In this document: positions 7,444-15,670 of the stretch, piece by piece
How the letters are laid out: each line of letters begins with the position of its first letter
Position numbering within the stretch: position 1 is the stretch's first letter
Assembly: GCF_003626975.1 (NCBI RefSeq)
Contig: NZ_CP032616.1
Location: 2,046,001 to 2,110,000 of the forward strand
Source: Pseudomonas sp. DY-1
Lineage (GTDB): Bacteria > Pseudomonadota > Gammaproteobacteria > Pseudomonadales > Pseudomonadaceae
Length of the DNA: 64,000 nt
Direction of reading: 5' to 3'
Made by a program: the position numbers and the translations under genes
The notes under the pieces: model-generated
The model's database searches: none
What the model was told of the DNA's origin: nothing
The model's input: the letters and a program-made list of their open reading frames with translations, nothing else

Positions 7444-7803
7444 ATGTCTGCAGAAAAAGCGATCCACCCGAACGACCAGGAACTGATGGAGCGAATCCAC
7501 AGCCAGCACTGCGAGGTGATCCAGCGCCTGAGCGACGACGCCATCAAGTTTCAGGACGCCTCCTATGCACTGGGACGCCTGCGCGGAAAGCAGGAAGCAG
7601 CGCCGCAGTGGGTGCCGGTAACCGAGCGGATGCCTGAAATCGGCGAGCCTCTTCTGGTTGCAGGGCTTCGCTCTGACGGTGAAGGGTACTGGCGGCAAAC
7701 CGGAACAAGGCGAGAGGACGGCCTCTACAACGGGTACGGGAGCTATCTGTACAGCGTCACCCACTGGATGCCGCTGCCGGCGGCGCCGGAGGTGCAGGCA
7801 TGA
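7444..7803 (+). CDS. DUF551 domain protein (119 aa)
   Basis: The C-terminal half matches DUF551, a domain common in phage accessory genes: WVPVTERMPEIGEPLLVAG at the front and VTHWMPLPAAP at the end. The N-terminal 50 residues are helical (NDQELMERIHSQHCEVIQRL). The role of the domain is unknown. The stop overlaps the next start by 4 bases, the first in a run of coupled genes. Confidence 0.8.
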   Translation: MSAEKAIHPNDQELMERIHSQHCEVIQRLSDDAIKFQDASYALGRLRGKQEAAPQWVPVTERMPEIGEPLLVAGLRSDGEGYWRQTGTRREDGLYNGYGSYLYSVTHWMPLPAAPEVQA

Positions 7804-8129
7804 AGCGCATCTACCTCGCCGGCCCCATGACCGGCCTGCCCGAGTTCAACTACCCGGCCTTCAATGCCGAAGCCGCCCGCCTCCGCGCCCTGGGTTACCA
7901 GGTGGAGAACCCCGCCGAGAACCCGCCCCAGGACGGCTGGGAGGACTACATGAAGCAGGCCATCCCGCAGCTCCTGACCTGCGACCTGATGGCCCTGCTG
8001 CCCGGCTGGGAAAAATCCAAGGGTGCCATGCTTGAGCACCACATTGCCTGCAACCTGGGAATCCTCCGGGTGATGGCGGCGGACATCGGGCGCAGGGCAC
8101 TGGCCACGCCGGGAGGGCTGCCAGCATGA
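7800..8129 (+). CDS. DUF4406 protein, nucleoside deoxyribosyltransferase-like fold
   Basis: The N-terminus MKRIYLAGPMTGLPEFNYPAFN is the DUF4406 signature, related to nucleoside 2-deoxyribosyltransferases. Later YMKQAIPQLLTCDLMALLPGWEKSKGA fits the same family. The usual length is about 100 residues, as here (109). Such proteins may act on nucleotides during phage growth, but the substrate is not known. Start and stop overlap the neighbours by 4 bases each. Confidence 0.8.
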   Translation: MKRIYLAGPMTGLPEFNYPAFNAEAARLRALGYQVENPAENPPQDGWEDYMKQAIPQLLTCDLMALLPGWEKSKGAMLEHHIACNLGILRVMAADIGRRALATPGGLPA

Positions 8130-8488
8130 CCGTCTACGTCGACAACATGCATGAGTCCAAGCTCGGCAACTTCGGGCGCATGAAGATGAGCCACATGATC
8201 GCCGACACCACCGAAGAGCTGTTGGCCATGGCCGACAGGATTGGCGTGCAGCGCAGGTGGCTCCAGTATCCGGGCACTCACAAGGAACACTTCGACATTG
8301 CCCTCAGCAAGCGCGCCCTGGCCATTGCGGCTGGAGCCGTCGAGATCGACATGGAGCAGACCAGCGCAATGTGTCGGCGCCGGCGAGATACCGGCGAACT
8401 TGGCCAGGCAGATGAAGCCGTCGAGTGGCTGACTGCTCAGGTTCGTGAAGCCATCCAGGCGCGCAATGCGCAGCAGGTGGCGCCATGA
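8126..8488 (+). CDS. DUF4031 protein (120 aa)
   Basis: The N-terminus MTVYVDNMHESKLGNFGRMKMSHMIADT and the later RRWLQYPGTHKEHFDIALSKRALAIAAGAVEI are typical of DUF4031, a short phage and bacterial family of unknown role. The last 40 residues are an extra helical extension. The gene sits in the overlapping block between DUF4406 and a small unknown gene. Confidence 0.75.
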   Translation: MTVYVDNMHESKLGNFGRMKMSHMIADTTEELLAMADRIGVQRRWLQYPGTHKEHFDIALSKRALAIAAGAVEIDMEQTSAMCRRRRDTGELGQADEAVEWLTAQVREAIQARNAQQVAP

Positions 8489-8685
8489 CCACCAGCATGC
8501 AGCCCTCCGCCTTCCAGCAGAAGACCGACGCCCTGCTTACCGACCATCCCCTGGCCCAGGCCATCGCCCTTCTCAAGCGCGCCAAGAACCACCTCAACCA
8601 CTCCAGCGTCCTGGCGCAGGACCTGAGCACCGAAATTTCCGAGTTCACCGCCGCCTATGAGCGGAAGGAGCAGGACCGTGCGTGA
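8485..8685 (+). CDS. Small helical hypothetical protein (66 aa)
   Basis: It starts at an ATGA overlap with the DUF4031 gene. The product is predicted helical (HPLAQAIALLKRAKNHLNHSSVLAQDLSTEISEF) and has no cysteines or membrane segment. It overlaps the next gene's GTG start by a few bases. No family recognised. Confidence 0.55.
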   Translation: MTTSMQPSAFQQKTDALLTDHPLAQAIALLKRAKNHLNHSSVLAQDLSTEISEFTAAYERKEQDRA

Positions 8686-9094
8686 AGTAACCGAGCGCGA
8701 CTTCCGGATGCCGGAGTTTCGCGATGCTAAGCCCGAAGACTACGAGTTCCGCGACGACGGGAAGGTGGTGCGGAAGGATCGCTGGGAGACTGGCATCCGC
8801 CAGATCGTGAGCCTCCTCGGCAACTCGAGGGCTAAGTTCGAGATTCCCAATGTCGTGGAAGCCGTCCGAAAGCTCGTCATCGACTGGTACTCGCCCGACC
8901 CGGATGAGTTTCCGGAGTGCGACCAGATTGCCATCCAACTCTCGTGCGGCAGCGTTCTGCGCCACTTGGAACGAAACGGTGACGGCTACCGCTGGCCGTT
9001 CAGTGGCCAGCAGTTCGACCGCAAAGACTGGGGCGCAGACGTCGTCGGCTGGATAGATGAGCGAGACATGGCAGCGAAGGAGCAACAACCATGA
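8678..9094 (+). CDS. Hypothetical phage protein (138 aa), GTG start
   Basis: I chose GTG 8678 because GGAAGGAG lies about eight bases before it. An upstream ATG at 8657 has no such site. The protein is acidic and soluble, with a basic-aromatic patch around KVVRKDRWETGIRQIV and a C-terminal WPFSGQQFDRKDWGADVVGWID. I do not recognise the family, but its codon use fits the block. Confidence 0.6.
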   Translation: MREVTERDFRMPEFRDAKPEDYEFRDDGKVVRKDRWETGIRQIVSLLGNSRAKFEIPNVVEAVRKLVIDWYSPDPDEFPECDQIAIQLSCGSVLRHLERNGDGYRWPFSGQQFDRKDWGADVVGWIDERDMAAKEQQP

Positions 9095-9273
9095 GCACCT
9101 TCCGCCGAAAACGTGATGGCGCCCTCTATCGGACCGATCTGGTGGAGCGCGAATGGCCAGGCTGGAAGACGCGTGGCCCCTGCTACGTCCTCCGCCCGGT
9201 ATGGGATGGGCGCACTCACTACAAGACCGTCGCAGCCTTCGTGCGCGAATTCGAGGAGGTCAGCAATGGATAG
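9091..9273 (+). CDS. Small hypothetical phage protein (60 aa)
   Basis: It begins in an ATGA overlap with the previous gene. The product is basic at the start (STFRRKRDGALYR) and rich in aromatic residues (EWPGWKTRGPCYVLRPVW). It overlaps the next gene by 8 bases. Function unknown. Confidence 0.55.
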   Translation: MSTFRRKRDGALYRTDLVEREWPGWKTRGPCYVLRPVWDGRTHYKTVAAFVREFEEVSNG

Positions 9274-9667
9274 AGCCCAACGCCACAGCGCCATGGTCGA
9301 TTTCATGCAGTACAGCAAGCGGGAGACCGTTGTGCTGGAAGAGGATCACCTGAAGGTGGAGAAGGAGAACGCCAGGCTTCGGGAAGAGTTGGAGGCGCTG
9401 CGCAAGGACAAGGACCGGCTCGACGCCATCGCCGCGAACTGCTGGGACGTTCGCTACGACAGCAGCCCAAACGCGGACGCCGGCGACAGCACCATCAGCA
9501 TTGAGGTCGTCGGCCACTTCATGGGAGCGCCGCATGAGCGGGTCGTGGGAGAGAACTACGACGAGAACCTGCGCGCAGCCATCGACCAGGCCATGACCGC
9601 CGATGCCTACCCTCCGGCTCGGCCCGAGTACGACGACCACGGCAGGCCGCTGTCCGGTCGCAAGTAA
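9266..9667 (+). CDS. Coiled-coil hypothetical phage protein (133 aa)
   Basis: ATG 9266 is preceded by GAGGAGGTCAGCA. Residues 17-55 form a likely coiled coil (EEDHLKVEKENARLREELEALRKDKDRLD). The C-terminal half (CWDVRYDS, EVVGHFMGAPHERVVGENYDENLRAAIDQAM) is globular and recurs, in my experience, in small phage genes without a named function. It is the last gene of the overlapping run. Confidence 0.65.
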   Translation: MDRAQRHSAMVDFMQYSKRETVVLEEDHLKVEKENARLREELEALRKDKDRLDAIAANCWDVRYDSSPNADAGDSTISIEVVGHFMGAPHERVVGENYDENLRAAIDQAMTADAYPPARPEYDDHGRPLSGRK

Positions 9668-9724
9668 CCCCTTCCCCACCTACCCCACCAGCTGCCGGCG
9701 AGAGTCGGCGGAGAGGTATCGCTC

Positions 9725-9955
9725 ATGCGCAAGAAAGCCACATCGGCCTACGGGACGATCAACGAACACGTCATCGATATCAGCCGGGAGAGCGAGGACG
9801 AGGACTGGTACATCGTCGTCACGGCGCCATGCGGCATGCGCGACTACGACGGCTGGTGGACGGACTCGGCAGATAAAACGATCGAGCAAGCCCTGGCGGA
9901 GGCCGTACACGGCAGCTGCCTATTTGAAGTCCCCGATGAAGACGAAGAAGAATAG
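9725..9955 (+). CDS. Small acidic hypothetical protein (76 aa)
   Basis: A GGAGAGGTATCGCTC leader precedes ATG 9725. The product has a short beta-like core (HVIDISRES, WYIVVTAPCGM, YDGWWTDSADKTIEQALAEAV) and a strongly acidic tail (PDEDEEE). Acidic small phage proteins can mimic DNA or bind host factors, but nothing here shows that. Family not recognised. Confidence 0.6.
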   Translation: MRKKATSAYGTINEHVIDISRESEDEDWYIVVTAPCGMRDYDGWWTDSADKTIEQALAEAVHGSCLFEVPDEDEEE

Positions 9956-9988
9956 CCCAGCCCAGCGCTGACCAGCGAGGTATCCAGC

Positions 9989-10225
9989 ATGGACATCCAG
10001 ACCGAAACCCTTAGCGACGAAGAGCTGGTCGCCATCACCGGCTACCGTCTACCTTCACTGCAGATCAAGTGGCTCGCCAAGAACGGGTGGCAGTACGCCC
10101 TCACCGGGGCGCGCCGCCCCGTCGTCGGCCGCGTGTACGCCCGGCTCAAGCTGGCCGGCGTAAAACCTTCATCCTCCAATGCCGTGGCCGAACCCTGGTC
10201 ACTGGACCTTTCTCGCGTGGGGTAA
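9989..10225 (+). CDS. DUF4224 protein, excisionase-like partner of the integrase
   Basis: The N-terminal part (LSDEELVAITGYRLPSLQIKWLAKNGWQYALTGARRPVVGRVYARLKLAG) is the DUF4224 signature. Genes of this family sit directly upstream of phage tyrosine recombinases and look like small helix-turn-helix directionality or excisionase factors. Here the integrase starts 2 bases after its stop, which fits. The C-terminal 25 residues are unrelated to the domain. Confidence 0.75.
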   Translation: MDIQTETLSDEELVAITGYRLPSLQIKWLAKNGWQYALTGARRPVVGRVYARLKLAGVKPSSSNAVAEPWSLDLSRVG

Positions 10226-10227
10226 GC

Positions 10228-11274
10228 ATGCGCCCGAAGAAACCAGCCAACCGAGACCTGCCGCCAAGGATGATCCGCCGGGTGCGCACGCTGAAATCGG
10301 GCCAGGAATGGGTCGGCTACTACTACGCCGGCCGCGATGAGCAAGGGAACAGGAAGGAGATTCCGCTGGGGACGGACCCCGACGAGGCGCGGGTGAAGTG
10401 GGCGCAGCTGGAGCGGAAGAAGGTGCCGGTCACGGCCAGGACGGTGGGTGACCTGCTGCGCCGTTACGACCGGGACGTGATCCCCGGCAAGGGCGCGAAG
10501 ACCCAGAAGGACAACCGCAAGTGCCTGGTGCACCTGGTTCGGGCCTTTGAATCGGCGCCGCTGGAAGCGATCACTCCGCAGATCATCGCGCAGTACCGGG
10601 ACGCCAGGACGGCACCGGTGCGCGCCAACCGCGAGATTGCCCTGCTCTCGCACGCGTTCAACATGGCCAGGGAGTGGGGGATTTTCAGCAAGGAGAACCC
10701 GACGCGCGGCGTCAGGCGCAACAAGGAGGCGCCACGCGACGTGTATGTCACGGACGAGGTGTGGCAGGCGGTGTATGTGGAGGCGCCGCGGGAGCTGCAG
10801 GTGGCGATGGACATTGCCTACCTGACCGGCCAGCGGCCCTCCGATGTGCGCAAGATGCGCTGGGCGGAGGTGACGGACGACTTCCTGCTGGTCGACCAGG
10901 GCAAGACGGCGCAGAAGTTGCGCATCCGCCTGCACATCGACGGCCTGCGCACCGGCCTCGGTCGGCTGCTGGACGAGCTGGACAAGTCCAGGCCGCACCT
11001 GGTCACCACCCCGGAGGGCAAGCAGCTCACCGAGCCGATGCTGCGCCAGCGCTTCGAACCGGCGCGCAAGCGGGCCGCCGACAAGGCGAGCGAGAACGGT
11101 GACCCGGATCTGGCCGAGGCCATCATGACCTTCCAGTTCCGCGACATCCGCCCGAAAGCCGCCTCGGAAATCGTCAGCCTGGAGGACGCATCCGATCTCC
11201 TGGGGCACACCAAGCAGGAGATGACCAAACGGGTTTACCGGCGCGTCGGCAAGGTGGTGAACCCCGTGAAATAG
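10228..11274 (+). CDS. Phage tyrosine recombinase (integrase)
   Basis: It catalyses site-specific integration and excision of the element. The 348-residue protein has an N-terminal arm-binding part (residues 1-65), a SAM-like core-binding domain (about 70-165, TVGDLLRRYDRDVIPGKG) and a C-terminal catalytic domain. The first catalytic Arg is in TGQRPSD, the second in FQFRDIRPKAAS, where the usual His of HxxR is replaced as in a known subgroup, then LLGHT and the probable nucleophile Tyr in KRVYRR. ATG 10228 follows GGGG. An earlier in-frame start at 10069 lies inside the DUF4224 gene and is not used. Its position beside fimV marks the element's end. Confidence 0.9.
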   Translation: MRPKKPANRDLPPRMIRRVRTLKSGQEWVGYYYAGRDEQGNRKEIPLGTDPDEARVKWAQLERKKVPVTARTVGDLLRRYDRDVIPGKGAKTQKDNRKCLVHLVRAFESAPLEAITPQIIAQYRDARTAPVRANREIALLSHAFNMAREWGIFSKENPTRGVRRNKEAPRDVYVTDEVWQAVYVEAPRELQVAMDIAYLTGQRPSDVRKMRWAEVTDDFLLVDQGKTAQKLRIRLHIDGLRTGLGRLLDELDKSRPHLVTTPEGKQLTEPMLRQRFEPARKRAADKASENGDPDLAEAIMTFQFRDIRPKAASEIVSLEDASDLLGHTKQEMTKRVYRRVGKVVNPVK

Positions 11275-11281
11275 CCATGGG

Positions 11282-11320
11282 GTTGCGGAAATGGCGGGAA
11301 GAGTTGCGGAAACTGGCGGG
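11282..11320. repeat. Short direct repeats after the integrase, candidate att-site arms
   Basis: GTTGCGGAAATGGCGGG (11282-11298) recurs as GTTGCGGAAACTGGCGGG (11303-11320), with a weaker third copy GGGAAGTGGCGG at 11322-11333. The spacing is about 21 bases, two helical turns. Direct repeats next to an integrase gene often are arm-type binding sites or part of the att site. The att core itself cannot be identified from one end. Confidence 0.4.
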
Positions 11321-11355
11321 CGGGAAGTGGCGGAATTAACGCCTTTCTGAAACGC

Positions 11356-11382
11356 CAGCGGCAGCCGAATTGGCTGCCGCTG
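11356..11382 (-). terminator. Hairpin, probable fimV terminator
   Basis: A perfect 11-bp stem (CAGCGGCAGCC / GGCTGCCGCTG) with a 5-base loop lies 22 bases past the fimV stop. On the minus strand it is followed by GGCGTTTCAG, a short T run, so termination may be moderate. Confidence 0.55.
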
Positions 11383-11404
11383 CGGGTACTACATCTGTCA
11401 TCTA

Positions 11405-14389
11405 TCAGCTGAGTCGTGCGATCAGTTCGCGCGCTTCCTGTTGCTGGGTGTCACTACCCTCGGACAGCACCTCGTCGAGGATGTCGCGAGCGCCTTCAGT
11501 GTCACCCATGTCGATATAGGCACGAGCCAAATCCAGTTTGGTCGCGGTTTCGTCGGTACCGGAGAGGAAATCGAAGTCGTCCTCCTCGCCCAGCCCCAGG
11601 CCGAGGTCTGCCGTCTCATCTTCCAGTACGGCAACCGGCTCGGGTTCCGGCGCCTTCTGCAGACTGTCGGAGAGCTGATCCAGCTCGGCGGTCACTTCGT
11701 CCAGTTGCGCGGCAAAGCTGTCATTGTCAGCCAGCGGCTCGGCAATCGGCTCGTCGGGCAACGAGAGGTCGAAATCAGCCGGCAGACCGAGCAGACCTTC
11801 GCTTTCCTTTTCTGCTAACGGAGCGGGTGCTTCGGCAGTCAGCGGCGTGTCGAGGTCACTGTCCAAACTCAGCAGGAAATCTTCCTCATCGGCCGTCGCC
11901 GGCTGGGTAGTCGGCTCCAGATCCAGGCTGAAGTCAGCCAAGTCGTCGCTGAGTTCCAGACTCTCGTCGCCAGTCAGCAGTTCGTCGCTACCACCGATAT
12001 CCAGATCGAAATCCAGATCGCTTTCGGCCTTGACCGGCGCGGCTGGGAGGTCGAGCTCCAGATCGTCCAGCCCCAGATCATCGACCGGAGCTGCAGCCGG
12101 CTGGATGACGGTCGGTTTTTCGTCTGCAAGCTCCAGATCGAGGTCGGAATCCAGATCATCCAGACTGAGGTCGAATGCGTCGTCCAGATCAGCGCTGCCA
12201 GCTGTCGGCGCGTTTGCCGGAACATCGTCGAGGGTCAGGTCATCGAGACTGAAGCTATCGAGATCGTCTGCCGCAGCCAGCCCCGCAGCCGCACTGGCTG
12301 CTACGGCGGCAACGGCCATGGCTGGGTACTTGCCTTTCAGTTGCTCGATTTCGCCGTTCGCGCCGCCAATTTCGCGGAGCTCGCTTTCCTGGCGCGCAAA
12401 ACCTTCGCGATCTCCCAGTTCGGCATAGACCTCCATCAGCTTGAGGCGAAGATCGCTGCGATGCGGCTCATCATTGATGGCGTTCTGCAACAGCTCGCCA
12501 GCCTGGTTGAAGCGGCCGTAGGCGATGTAAATGTCGGCCTCGCTGATCACGTCGCCAGTCTGCGCGGTGACACGCTCGTCGGCCTTGGCGGGAGCAGCAT
12601 CCGGCGCGTCGGCAACCGCGGCGTCCAGATCCGGACTATCGAGGCCAGAGAAACCGTCGTCCTTCAGATCGAGATCACCGTCGAAACTGTTCTCGTCGTC
12701 CTGCGCGGCAAGACCGTTCTGCAGCTCGGCCTCTTTCAAGGCATTGCGGCGCGACAGCACCATCAGCAGAACCAGCAAGGCCACGAGCGCACTGCCACCC
12801 GCCAGGAGCAGCAGCATGGGGTTGGCAAGCACATCGTCGATGATGCTGGACTGCGGCGGTTCGACCACAGGCGCAGCCGGTGCGGTCTGCACAGGCTTGA
12901 CTGGCGCGGCCGGCTTGGCGGGTTCCGCCGGTTTGGGCGGCTGCGCTGCGGCGGGTGCTGCAGGCTGGGCAGGTGCAGTCGGCTGGGTCGGTGCGATGGG
13001 CTGTGCCGGAGCGGCAGCTGCCGGTTGGGCCGGAGCAGCGGCTGCTGGAGCAGCAGGCTGGGCCGGGGCTGGCGTCGGATTCGCTGCCGCCGGTTGAGCA
13101 GGCTGTGCCGGCGCAGCGGCAGCCGGCTGGGCCGGAGTTGCGGCAGGCTGGGCCGGGGCTGCGGCTACCGCGGCGGGCGCGGCAGTTGCGGAGGCAGCAG
13201 GAGCCTGCTTGCCTTGGTTGGCCATGTTGGACTGCAGCTTCGCGAGCTGATCATCCTTGAGCTGAATCAGACGCTGCAGCTTGTCCATCTGGCTCTGCAG
13301 ATCGGTCATGCGGCTCTTCAGCTCATCATTCTCGCGGCGAGTCGAATCCAGGCTCTCCTGGGTAACGGCCAGTTTGTCGCTGAGCGCCTTGCTTTCGCCG
13401 TTGGCGCCCTTGTCGCTGCCGCTGGAAGCCTTACCGCTCGCAGCGGAAACCAGGCGCAGACTGTCCTGGGTCTCAACTTTCTCCGGAGCGACGTCCGCGC
13501 TGCTGCGCTTGGTGGCGTCAAGCTGGCGCTTGCCCTCCCCGGCCAGACTGCGACCTTCGCTCCAGGCGGTGTTCTGCGCCTGTACCTGGGAAATAGCCTC
13601 GGCCTGGGTGCGGCTGGCAATCTGCTTTTCATCGGGCAGACGCAGTACCTGGCCGCTCTTCAGGCGGTTGATGTTGCCATCGACGAAGGCATCGGGGTTC
13701 AGATCCTGGATGGCCAGCATGGCCTGGTGCACCGAGCCACTGGCACGTGTGCGCTCAGCGATCTCCCAGAGGGTATCGCGGGATGTGGTGCGGTACTGGT
13801 CGGTTGGCGCCTTGGCCGCCGGCGCAGGAGCGGGGACAGGAGCCGGCGCTGGAGCACTGGGACGCGGCGCGACGCTGGAAGTTGCCGGGGCACTGCGAAC
13901 TGGCGCTGGGGACGGGGCTACCGCGGGACGCGGAGCCGGAGCGGCAACCGGGATCTTCGGCGCGGCAGCGGCGGCAGCCTGCGGCGAGTAAAGCGGCGGA
14001 TCGAGGAGCAGCGTGTACTCACGCAGGAGGCGGCCATTGGGCCAAAGCACCTCGACCAGGAAGTTCAGATAGGGTTCGCGGACCGGCTTGCTCGAAGTCA
14101 CGCGGATAACGCTGCGACCGTTGGGCTTGACCACCGGGGTGAACTTGAGGTCCTGCAGGAAATACTGACGGTCGACACCCGCCTTGGAGAACTCCTCGGC
14201 CGATGCCAGGATCGGTTTGACCTCGGCCGACGCCAGGTCACGCACTTCCAGCAGCTCGATTTCCGCATCCAGTGGCTGGTTCAAGGAAGAACGCAGGGTG
14301 ACTTCCCCGAGTCCCAGGGCGTTGGCCACACCCGAAGTCAGCGCGGATGCAGCCGCGATTGCCAGCACAAGTTTGCGAACCCGAACCAT
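11405..14389 (-). CDS. fimV: FimV, polar hub protein with LysM and TPR C-terminus
   Basis: FimV is the inner-membrane protein that organises the cell pole in Pseudomonas, needed for type IV pilus twitching and for cAMP signalling. In order: signal peptide (1-24), FimV N-terminal domain with QPLDAEIELLEVRDL, a LysM-type peptidoglycan-binding segment around residues 190-250 (DTLWEIAERTRASG, LKSGQVLRLP), a coiled coil around 335-390, a long Ala/Pro/Gln-rich linker (about 400-505), one membrane helix near 525-545 (MLLLLAGGSALVALLVLLMV), an acidic repetitive cytoplasmic region and a TPR-like C-terminus ending ARELIARLS. The length of 994 residues is in the family range. It is alone between a terminator and the asd region. 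Confidence 0.95.
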   Translation of the reverse strand: MVRVRKLVLAIAAASALTSGVANALGLGEVTLRSSLNQPLDAEIELLEVRDLASAEVKPILASAEEFSKAGVDRQYFLQDLKFTPVVKPNGRSVIRVTSSKPVREPYLNFLVEVLWPNGRLLREYTLLLDPPLYSPQAAAAAAPKIPVAAPAPRPAVAPSPAPVRSAPATSSVAPRPSAPAPAPVPAPAPAAKAPTDQYRTTSRDTLWEIAERTRASGSVHQAMLAIQDLNPDAFVDGNINRLKSGQVLRLPDEKQIASRTQAEAISQVQAQNTAWSEGRSLAGEGKRQLDATKRSSADVAPEKVETQDSLRLVSAASGKASSGSDKGANGESKALSDKLAVTQESLDSTRRENDELKSRMTDLQSQMDKLQRLIQLKDDQLAKLQSNMANQGKQAPAASATAAPAAVAAAPAQPAATPAQPAAAAPAQPAQPAAANPTPAPAQPAAPAAAAPAQPAAAAPAQPIAPTQPTAPAQPAAPAAAQPPKPAEPAKPAAPVKPVQTAPAAPVVEPPQSSIIDDVLANPMLLLLAGGSALVALLVLLMVLSRRNALKEAELQNGLAAQDDENSFDGDLDLKDDGFSGLDSPDLDAAVADAPDAAPAKADERVTAQTGDVISEADIYIAYGRFNQAGELLQNAINDEPHRSDLRLKLMEVYAELGDREGFARQESELREIGGANGEIEQLKGKYPAMAVAAVAASAAAGLAAADDLDSFSLDDLTLDDVPANAPTAGSADLDDAFDLSLDDLDSDLDLELADEKPTVIQPAAAPVDDLGLDDLELDLPAAPVKAESDLDFDLDIGGSDELLTGDESLELSDDLADFSLDLEPTTQPATADEEDFLLSLDSDLDTPLTAEAPAPLAEKESEGLLGLPADFDLSLPDEPIAEPLADNDSFAAQLDEVTAELDQLSDSLQKAPEPEPVAVLEDETADLGLGLGEEDDFDFLSGTDETATKLDLARAYIDMGDTEGARDILDEVLSEGSDTQQQEARELIARLS

Positions 14390-14531
14390 AGAGTGATTCC
14401 CTTGTTTTATCTTTTTTCTCGCTGCGCGAGAGGAGGGTCTTAAGTCGCTGCCTGCGCACGCCGAAACGGCGGCTCCCCATCAACGATAAGGCCAAGCCAG
14501 TATTGTCAAGCTAGAATATTTCTACAAATTT

Positions 14532-15560
14532 TCAGGTAAGTATCTTTGACAGATAGTGTTTTATCAACAACTCGGCCGACTGCACAGCATTGAGCGCAGC
14601 GCCTTTTCTTGCATTATCTGAAGCAATCCACAAATTGAGTTCGCACGGGTCATCCAACCCACCTCGAACCCGGCCTACATATACCGAATCCTGTCCTACG
14701 GCGTCGCCGACAGCGGTCGGATAATCACCTTCTTCTTCCACAAACTCGACGCTCGGCGCAATCCCGAGCCGCTCGCGCACCTTGGCGACATCCACCGGCT
14801 GCTCTGCCACGACCGATACTGCCAGGCTGTCTCCAAAGAAGACTGGTGCCAGGGCGCATGTGGCGGACACACGCAAATCCGGCTCGCCGAGCAACTGTTT
14901 GATCTCGCTCGCCAGGCGACGCTCCAGGGAGGCATGCCCTTCGGCATCCGGTGCACCGGCCTGAGCCAGGACGTTGAAGGCAATCTGGCGATCGAAAAAG
15001 CGCGGTTCCAGTGGTCGCGCATTGAGCAGCTCGGCTGTCTGGCGCGCCAACTCGGTTACGCCCTCACGGCCACGACAGGAAACCGCCAGGCTGGCCATCA
15101 CGCTGATGCGCTTTGGCTTGAGCAGGTCCTTGAGCGGCGCCAGCACGCAGGCAAGCGCCACTGACGAGGCACTGGGGCTGCTCAACTGATAGGGCGCCGA
15201 GAGCGTATCGAGCAACTGCGGATTGGCTTCCGGAACCAGGCCAGGGGCCTTGACCGGATCGAGGGCCCCGGACAGATCGATCAGCGAGCATCCCGCGGAC
15301 GTCGCGCGCGCAGCAAAGCTGCGGGTCACTGCCTCACCAGCCGCGAAGAAAGCCAGGCGCACCTGGGAGAAGTCGAAATCGGCCACATCCCGCACCCGCA
15401 GGTTGCGCCCTTTGAAAGGCAGCGATGAGCCGGCGGATTCGCCACTGGCAAGCAGATGAAGGTTTCCGACCGGAAAATCCCGCTCTTCGAGGAGCTGGAC
15501 GAGGGTTTCGCCAACGGTGCCGGTGGCGCCGATCACGGCGATATCGAGGGTCTGGCTCAT
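14532..15560 (-). CDS. Aspartate-semialdehyde dehydrogenase paralogue (USG-1 type), catalytic Cys missing
   Basis: It has the full asd-family layout: Rossmann motif GATGTVGETLVQLLEERDFP at residues 11-30 and a C-terminal domain ending AELLIKHYL (342 residues). In the true enzyme a Cys in N-C-T forms the thioacyl intermediate. Here the corresponding stretch reads LSSPSASSVALACVLAPLK, with Ser or Ala at that place. It is therefore unlikely to be a working dehydrogenase, like the E. coli usg-1 product. It lies directly after asd on the same strand. Its cellular role is unknown. Confidence 0.85.
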   Translation of the reverse strand: MSQTLDIAVIGATGTVGETLVQLLEERDFPVGNLHLLASGESAGSSLPFKGRNLRVRDVADFDFSQVRLAFFAAGEAVTRSFAARATSAGCSLIDLSGALDPVKAPGLVPEANPQLLDTLSAPYQLSSPSASSVALACVLAPLKDLLKPKRISVMASLAVSCRGREGVTELARQTAELLNARPLEPRFFDRQIAFNVLAQAGAPDAEGHASLERRLASEIKQLLGEPDLRVSATCALAPVFFGDSLAVSVVAEQPVDVAKVRERLGIAPSVEFVEEEGDYPTAVGDAVGQDSVYVGRVRGGLDDPCELNLWIASDNARKGAALNAVQSAELLIKHYLSKILT

Positions 15561-15633
15561 GGGGGGGATACTTCTGGCGATGCGAGGAGCGGCACTTTAA
15601 CCGTCACCCCGCACGCAGGCAATCGAGGGTCAG

Positions 15634-15662
15634 AGGGTGCCGACGAGCCTCATCGGCACCCT
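15634..15662 (-). terminator. Hairpin between asd and its paralogue
   Basis: A perfect 10-bp stem (AGGGTGCCGA / TCGGCACCCT) with a 9-base loop, only 8 bases past the asd stop. There is no T run on the minus side, so it may be an mRNA 3'-end stabiliser or a weak terminator. Confidence 0.5.
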
Positions 15663-15670
15663 GCGATCCA

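Noticed and set aside
10042..11208. Minus-strand frame of 388 codons opposite the integrase
   Set aside because: Antisense shadow of a GC-rich recombinase gene; the forward gene has all catalytic residues.
12341..14443. Plus-strand open frame of 700 codons opposite fimV
   Set aside because: It is the antisense shadow of the repetitive, Ala/Pro/Gln-rich fimV gene: the product is Gly/Arg/Cys-rich low-complexity sequence without a domain, and it has no start signals.
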